From NCBI GenBank assembly GCA_900314225.1, contig OMUM01000088.1, positions 1-27,897 of the forward strand: a stretch of DNA of 27,897 nt, read 5' to 3'. Below the pieces are notes generated by a model, which worked only from the letters and a program-made list of their open reading frames with translations, did not search any database and had not been told where the DNA came from. This DNA comes from an uncultured bacterium. Lineage in GTDB: Bacteria; Bacillota_I; Bacilli_A; RF39; UBA660. A program made the position numbers and the translations under genes. Positions 23,021 through 27,897 of the stretch are shown here, one piece after another (within the stretch, counting starts at the first letter, position 1; each line of letters opens with the position of its first letter).

Positions 23021-25177
23021 TTGAGAAAACGTAAGAAGGGAAATAATATTAAATATTCAAGAGTAATAGTTTTTATTTCTCTTCTTTTATTTTGTGCAAT
23101 TATAGGTAGAGTCATTCAACTTGGTATGTCCAAAAAAATAGATGGAATAGATTTAAAACAACTAGCAACTAAAAGAGTTACTAAAACTGATATAATTTCG
23201 GCAAAAAGAGGAAATATTTATTCTAGTAATGGAGACATTTTAGCACAGAATGTTTCTTCTTATAAGTTAATTGCCTATCTTGATTCTAAAAGAACTACTA
23301 ATAAAAATAGACCTCAACATGTTGTAGATAAAGAATTAACGGCTTCAAAGCTTGCCCCTATTTTAGGTATGGAAAAAGATGAAATATTAAAATATTTAAA
23401 TAAAAAAGCTTATCAAACTGAATTTGGAACTCATGGAAAAGATTTAAATGAAATTACTAAAAAGCAAATAGAAGATTTAAATTTACCAGGTCTTGATTTT
23501 TATGAAACATTTAAAAGATACTATCCTAAGGGACAATTTGCATCATATACTATAGGTTATGCCAAAAGTAGTAGTAATGATGAAGATACATCTATAACTG
23601 GAGAAATGGGGATTGAAAAACAATATAATAAGATTTTAAAAGGAAAAGATGGTTATACTACTTATCAAAAAGATTTAAAAGGTTATAAGATTGCCGATAC
23701 ACCAGTTATTACTAAGGATGCAGAACAAGGAAAAGATATTTACTTAACGCTTGATGAAAACATTCAGTTTTTTGTTGAACAGGCACTAAATAATAGTAAT
23801 CAAGGTTATAACTGGGAGTGGTTTCATATAACTTTATTAGATGCTAAAACTGGGGCAGTACTTGCTACCGCAACATCTCCTAGCTTTGATCCAAATAAAC
23901 GAAATATAACAAATTATTTAGATATGCTATGTCAAAGTGCCTATGAACCAGGTTCAACTATGAAAACATTTACTTATATGGCTGCTATGGAAAATGGTGT
24001 CTATAATGGCACAGAAACTTATAAATCAGGAGTTTATACAACAGCAGATGGTACAGAAATAGGTGACTGGAATAGAAATGGTTGGGGAGTAATTTCTTTT
24101 GATAAAGGTTATGCTCTAAGTAGTAATGTCGGTGTCATTAATTTAATTAATCGTCATATGAATAGTCTCATGCTTAGACAATATTTTAAAAAACTTGGTT
24201 TTGGCAAAAAAACAGGAATTGAAATACCAAATGAAGTTAGTGGTAAATTAGGTTTTAAATATGAAACTGAAATATATAATGCTGGCTTTGGTCAAGGAAT
24301 AACTACAACGCCAATTCAAAATGCCAAAGCCTTAACACCACTTACTAATGATGGTATGCTTCTAGAACCATATCTTGTATCAAAAATAGTTGACAGTGAA
24401 ACCGGTGAAGTTATCCTTGAAAATAAAAGAACAGAACTAGAACGTGTTGCCTCAACTGATACCATAAATAAAATGCTAAGTTTAATGGATGATACAGTAA
24501 ATGGTATTGGTAATACTGGTTCTGGTTATAGAATAGATAGTCATGAACTTATTGGTAAAACAGGTACTGCCCAAATTGCTAATGAAAAAAGTGGCGGATA
24601 TTTAAGTGGTAAAGAAGATATTATTTCATCTTTTGCAGGAATTTATCCAAAGTCAAGCCCTAAAGTCATAATATACGCCTCAGTTAAAAAACCATCAGGC
24701 GGCTCCCAAAAACCTATTAGTAATGCAGTCAAAGAAATAGTTAATAATTTATCTAAATATTATGGTGAAAGTACTGATACTAACAAAGTAGAAATAAAAA
24801 ATTATAAAGTAAAAAATTACATAAATAAAAATATAGATAAAGTAAAATTAGAATTAGAAAATAACAAAATAAATTATGTAACTCTAGGTAATGGTAATAA
24901 AGTAATGAAACAAACTCCAGAAAAAGGAGAAACAATAACAACTAATGATACTATCTTCTTAATCACGAATGATAATAATATCACAGTACCAAATGTTATA
25001 GGACTTTCATCTAAAATTGCCAAGAATTTACTACAAGATTTAAATATAAAAGTAAATTTAGATGGAGTAGGCTATGTTACAGAACAATCAATTAGTGAAG
25101 GTACAGCAATTACTCCTGGTATGGAAATAAAACTTACATTAAATCCAAAATTTAATTTAGGTGATAGTAATGAATAA
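23021..25177 (+). CDS. ftsI: Class B penicillin-binding protein with PASTA domains (FtsI/PBP2B type)
   Basis: Septal transpeptidase of 718 residues: basic start, one helix (about 13-33), the class B N-terminal domain with KRGNIYSSNGDILA, and the transpeptidase. Active-site motifs are complete: EPGSTMK (Ser312, Lys315), SSN (367-369) and GKTGTAQ (KTG 513-515). Two PASTA modules follow (about 600-655 and 660-710; the second contains VPNVIGLSSKIAKNLL). This layout fits PBP2B; the sporulation relative SpoVD has the same core with one PASTA. The start is taken as TTG at 23021, ten bases after AGGA; the GTG at 23012 is too close to it. In the FtsI place of the dcw order. Confidence 0.94.
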   Translation: MRKRKKGNNIKYSRVIVFISLLLFCAIIGRVIQLGMSKKIDGIDLKQLATKRVTKTDIISAKRGNIYSSNGDILAQNVSSYKLIAYLDSKRTTNKNRPQHVVDKELTASKLAPILGMEKDEILKYLNKKAYQTEFGTHGKDLNEITKKQIEDLNLPGLDFYETFKRYYPKGQFASYTIGYAKSSSNDEDTSITGEMGIEKQYNKILKGKDGYTTYQKDLKGYKIADTPVITKDAEQGKDIYLTLDENIQFFVEQALNNSNQGYNWEWFHITLLDAKTGAVLATATSPSFDPNKRNITNYLDMLCQSAYEPGSTMKTFTYMAAMENGVYNGTETYKSGVYTTADGTEIGDWNRNGWGVISFDKGYALSSNVGVINLINRHMNSLMLRQYFKKLGFGKKTGIEIPNEVSGKLGFKYETEIYNAGFGQGITTTPIQNAKALTPLTNDGMLLEPYLVSKIVDSETGEVILENKRTELERVASTDTINKMLSLMDDTVNGIGNTGSGYRIDSHELIGKTGTAQIANEKSGGYLSGKEDIISSFAGIYPKSSPKVIIYASVKKPSGGSQKPISNAVKEIVNNLSKYYGESTDTNKVEIKNYKVKNYINKNIDKVKLELENNKINYVTLGNGNKVMKQTPEKGETITTNDTIFLITNDNNITVPNVIGLSSKIAKNLLQDLNIKVNLDGVGYVTEQSISEGTAITPGMEIKLTLNPKFNLGDSNE

Positions 25178-26045
25178 TAAAAAGCTAAAAACAATTTTAG
25201 AAATAGTAATTTTAATAATATGTACTATATATGTATTTCAAAAAGTAGAAAAGCCTTATATAAAAAACTTATTTGGTTCTAGTGATAGATTTATAAACTA
25301 TAATAACTATAGTAATATGTTTGAAATAAATATTAACCAGGAAACAGACTTTATACTTGTGTTAAATAAAAATTATAAAATTAATCATATTATATTTTTA
25401 AGTACTAATACAAAATATTTATATAATAAAAATATTGAAAATATTGATAATAATAAAGAAATAATTAATAAAATAATAGAAATATTAATTACTAATAATT
25501 TATTAAAAACATCTTCTTCAATAACAATAACTAGATATGGAAAAACATATTATGACAAATTTAAAAATTATTTTACTAAGTCATTAGAAAATTATAATAT
25601 ATCAACAAATATAAATGAAAAAGACAATACTATAATAGGAAAAGCAAATGAGTTAAATTTAGAATATTCAACCGAAGAAGATGCTTTATTAAAACTAGAT
25701 TATTATTCTAAAGAACTTATGTCTAAAGAAAAAAATAATATAAATGAATCGATTAATAATAATTTAGATGACGAAAATGCTAAAAGTTATAGTAATAATG
25801 TTTATAAAAAAATAGAGAAATATGTATATGAAAATAAAATAAAAGATTTACCAAAAGAAAATAGTAATTTATTAATAACTGATATTCCTGCAGATGATAA
25901 TTTACAATATTATCCAGATCAAAATAGTTGGTATTATGTTTCTGATGAAAAGCTTTATGCTTATATTGAATTTAATAATAATGAAAAAATTTATAACTTT
26001 TGTTATAATGGAAGTATAGATAGTATTAAAAATGGGGTATGTTAA
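25170..26045 (+). CDS. Exported membrane-anchored protein of unknown function
   Basis: 291 residues: short basic start, one membrane helix (about 5-22), the rest outside the cell and very rich in Asn, Lys and Ile. Residues about 45-120 alternate strand-helix-strand (FEININQETDFILVLNKNYK, then INHIIFLSTN, a helix around EIINKIIEILITNN, then SITITRYG). This is reminiscent of the N-P-S-x-E-L domain found in the extracytoplasmic part of RsgI-type anti-sigma factors, but without the key motif, so only a resemblance. The C-terminus has a Cys pair (FCYNGSIDSIKNGVC), the last residue being Cys, a possible disulfide. It overlaps ftsI by eight bases with AGGTGAT at 25159-25165, so it is made together with the septal PBP. 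A divisome accessory role is a guess. Confidence 0.7.
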   Translation: MNNKKLKTILEIVILIICTIYVFQKVEKPYIKNLFGSSDRFINYNNYSNMFEININQETDFILVLNKNYKINHIIFLSTNTKYLYNKNIENIDNNKEIINKIIEILITNNLLKTSSSITITRYGKTYYDKFKNYFTKSLENYNISTNINEKDNTIIGKANELNLEYSTEEDALLKLDYYSKELMSKEKNNINESINNNLDDENAKSYSNNVYKKIEKYVYENKIKDLPKENSNLLITDIPADDNLQYYPDQNSWYYVSDEKLYAYIEFNNNEKIYNFCYNGSIDSIKNGVC

Positions 26046-26564
26046 ATGAAAAAGAAGATTAATATAAAAGATATTATGATAGTAATATTATGTTTTACTA
26101 TTATATGCCTGGGTATCGGTTTTATTGTCATTTCAGTTAATCTTAATAGTTTAAAAAATGAAAAAAGTAATTATGATTTAAAATTTACTGATGTTACTAA
26201 TATATCAACGGTTGGCGGAGGAAATAAAAAACCAGTTGGAGATATTAAAATAACAAAAAGTGGCAAATTATTAGATATGAATTTTACATTATATAATCCG
26301 AGAGATGAACTAGATTATAATATTACAATAGAAAATAGAGGAACAATAAAAGCTAAAATAATAGACATAATGGAAAGTCCTGAATTTGCTAAAGGAAACA
26401 TGAAAAATAATCTTTTACCTATTTCAATAACATATTCTGATGTAAGTGATACAATTCTAGACCCCGGAGATTCTACAACTCTAAAATTAACAGTTCTATA
26501 TAATTACTCAACTATTATAGGAATGAAATCATTTAAATATAAAATAGGATTACTTAGTAAATAA
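26046..26564 (+). CDS. Exported single-helix protein with beta-sandwich-like domain, unknown
   Basis: 172 residues: KKK start, one hydrophobic helix (about 10-32) without a clear cleavage site, then an outer domain. The motif run LYNPRDELDYNITIENRGTI (coded as 20 residues near 92-111) followed by KAKIIDI and later LDPGDSTTLKLTVLYNY looks like a beta-sandwich of the kind in which N-x-G and P-G-(D/E)-S turns link strands, seen for instance in TasA/camelysin-like or Ig-like envelope proteins. No family assigned. It begins directly on the base after the stop of the preceding gene (TAAATG), with GGGG at 26034-26037 as ribosome site. Third unit of a probable ftsI-unknown-unknown chain; no terminator seen after it. 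Confidence 0.7.
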   Translation: MKKKINIKDIMIVILCFTIICLGIGFIVISVNLNSLKNEKSNYDLKFTDVTNISTVGGGNKKPVGDIKITKSGKLLDMNFTLYNPRDELDYNITIENRGTIKAKIIDIMESPEFAKGNMKNNLLPISITYSDVSDTILDPGDSTTLKLTVLYNYSTIIGMKSFKYKIGLLSK

Positions 26565-26625
26565 AAAGAACTTTAAATTGAAGCTGTTAGATAAAGGTAT
26601 ACAAAAATTAACATAGATGGTAATT

Positions 26626-26654
26626 TTGACAAAATAGAGAAAATATGGTATAAT
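26626..26654 (+). promoter_or_regulatory. Perfect consensus promoter with extended -10
   Basis: TTGACA (26626-26631), 17-base spacer, TATAAT (26649-26654), with TG one base before the -10. All twelve core bases match. This is the best promoter in the window. A leader of about 65 bases follows with no clear hairpin, then AGAGG at 26712-26716. Confidence 0.92.
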
Positions 26655-26724
26655 ATGCCACACAAATGAGAAAGATAATAAGACATTATTTTATGTAATA
26701 GATGGAAAAGTAGAGGTATTGATT

Positions 26725-27816
26725 ATGAATAAACAAAGTTTTTTAGAATATTTAGCTGAAAAAACTAAAAACAAGGCAAAAAGTTTCAAAAGTTTTTTTA
26801 GTAATAGTAAAAGCAAAACTTCAACTAAGAAAAAGGAAATATTTGATTATGCTCTTGCTGCTGGGTTAATATTTTTTTCCTTTGGATTTTTTGAATTTAT
26901 TCCAGTTACAATATCAATGCTAACGTTAGGTGGCTTCTTTGCATCACGTGCGAGTTTAAGAGGTAGATATAGAAGATTTAAAGAAGAAAATAAAAACAAG
27001 CAACCGAAACAAGTTGATATAAAAAATTTAGATATAAGTACACAAGCAAATATCAATAGAGTAAAAAAATATAAAGTCACAACAGCTTCACTTGATAAAC
27101 AAAAAAAAGAAACAGCTAAATATCAATCAAGATATAAAAAAGGTAAAATTGGTATGATTGCTTCAACTGCTGCTTCACTTCTAGTCCCAGCCACTATTCC
27201 AGTAGTAGCAGCGATACCGGCATTAATTAACATTGGTTTATTTATTTATGAAAGACATAATGCAAAGAAATTAAGCATTTCACTTGATAAAGAAGAAAAA
27301 TATAGACAAGAAAAAATCAATCTTAAAAATGAATTAAAAGCTGTAAAACAAGCCCAAAATAAAGCAAAACAAACGAATAGTTTTTCAAGCAATAAGACAA
27401 ATATAAATCAAACAAGTAGACAAAATACACCTCAAGCCAATAACCAAAATACAGCTCAAACAAGTAAACAAAACAATACTTCCAAAAATACACAGAATAG
27501 AACATCTACATCAGATGAGTATAATAATTTAATCAATAAATTAAGACTTATTAATCAAAAAATTGAGAGTATAAAAAATCATCAAAAAAGTTTATATATA
27601 AAATATCAACAATTATATAAAATGTACCAAAATGCTAAAGCTCAAGGAAATAAAAGTCAAGAAGACTCTTATTTACAATTATTATATAGTATTAAGCAAC
27701 AAATAGATAAGATGGATTTAGAATTAAATCAATTAAATAATCAATCAAAAAATACAATAAATATATTACTTAATAATAGCAATTCTAAAGAAAAAGAAAA
27801 ACCAAAAACAATTTAA
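26725..27816 (+). CDS. Membrane protein with Asn/Gln-rich linker and coiled coil, unknown
   Basis: 363 residues. A Lys/Ser-rich start (about 1-38), a hydrophobic pair (about 41-74), a basic Lys/Arg loop (about 75-135), a second hydrophobic pair (about 140-173), a charged helix (about 175-212), a linker made almost only of Asn, Gln, Thr, Ser and Lys (about 213-262), then a long coiled coil (about 263-340) and a charged tail. The hydrophobic pairs may be membrane hairpins, leaving both ends inside. I do not recognise a family. The ATG at 26725 follows AGAGG at suitable distance; an in-frame TTG at 26719 is less likely. The perfect promoter implies an abundant protein. A structural or membrane-shaping role is inference. 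Confidence 0.75.
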   Translation: MNKQSFLEYLAEKTKNKAKSFKSFFSNSKSKTSTKKKEIFDYALAAGLIFFSFGFFEFIPVTISMLTLGGFFASRASLRGRYRRFKEENKNKQPKQVDIKNLDISTQANINRVKKYKVTTASLDKQKKETAKYQSRYKKGKIGMIASTAASLLVPATIPVVAAIPALINIGLFIYERHNAKKLSISLDKEEKYRQEKINLKNELKAVKQAQNKAKQTNSFSSNKTNINQTSRQNTPQANNQNTAQTSKQNNTSKNTQNRTSTSDEYNNLINKLRLINQKIESIKNHQKSLYIKYQQLYKMYQNAKAQGNKSQEDSYLQLLYSIKQQIDKMDLELNQLNNQSKNTINILLNNSNSKEKEKPKTI

Positions 27817-27822
27817 AAAAAT

Positions 27823-27857
27823 AACAAGTAGTTTTAAATAAATTACTTGTTTTTTTC
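27823..27857 (+). terminator. Intrinsic terminator of the 26725-27816 gene
   Basis: Stem arms about 27823-27834 and 27840-27851, small A/T loop, then a run of Ts to 27856. Seven bases after the stop codon. Confidence 0.88.
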
Positions 27858-27886
27858 TTGTTTAGAATTCTATTATTTGTTATACT
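27858..27886 (+). promoter_or_regulatory. Possible promoter of the next gene to the right
   Basis: TTGTTT (27858-27863), 17-base spacer, TATACT (27881-27886) with TG at 27878-27879 giving an extended -10. No gene starts before the window ends, so it cannot be tied to a product. Confidence 0.4.
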
Positions 27887-27897
27887 AATCTTGTCAC

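Noticed and set aside
27400..27520. Possible tandem repeat or CRISPR-like array in the last gene
   Set aside because: It is an in-frame low-complexity stretch coding Asn, Gln, Thr, Ser and Lys without constant repeat and spacer lengths.
1..27897. UGA read as tryptophan, as in Mycoplasma
   Set aside because: murG and gmk end in TGA at the expected family length, and tryptophans in conserved proteins are TGG, so the standard code fits.

Overview
The window is very A+T-rich, low-GC Gram-positive (Bacillota) DNA. Genes end in TGA as well as TAA and TAG, and tryptophan is TGG, so the standard bacterial code applies and this is not a UGA=Trp mollicute. A MraZ-headed division cluster, YqeG/YqeH, TmcAL and an intact sporulation-type sigma-K point to the class Bacilli, possibly one of the A+T-rich gut lineages. 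The lineage is inference. The cell makes peptidoglycan (MurB, MurE, MurG, PBP).

Layout. Positions 1-155 are the 3' end of pyruvate kinase, closed by a hairpin shared with a leftward operon (3185 to 182): tmcAL, gmk, a small membrane protein and a radical SAM protein. Divergent from tmcAL, at 3334, starts murG-murB-ftsQ. It runs straight into three polytopic GT-C-like membrane proteins and the remnant of a fourth (8551-8885). ftsA-ftsZ follow with their own promoter and terminator. A leftward arginase gene sits between ftsZ and murE. The murE stretch continues with a VanZ-like protein, a Wzx-type flippase and sigK. A polysaccharide deacetylase, yqeG and yqeH follow, the first two with their own promoters. 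After a 370-base gap holding two terminators and a broken surface-protein tail comes mraZ-rsmH-ftsL-ftsI plus two unknown exported proteins. The window ends with a membrane/coiled-coil protein behind a perfect consensus promoter.

How it works together. Most of the window serves wall synthesis and division: MurE, MurG and MurB make precursors; FtsA and FtsZ form the cytoplasmic ring; FtsQ, FtsL and FtsI are the membrane part of the divisome. The classical dcw cluster is split and permuted: its tail (murG to ftsZ) lies upstream of its head (mraZ to ftsI), and mraY, murD and ftsW are not in the window. The inserted genes (GT-C proteins, VanZ-like protein, flippase, CE4 deacetylase) are also envelope-related.

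I found no CRISPR array, rRNA, tRNA, insertion sequence, phage gene or recognisable defence system. The least ordinary items are the GT-C insertion with its decaying paralogue, the sorting-signal remnant at 21007-21156, the MraZ operator, sigK, and the three unknown exported or membrane proteins at the right end.
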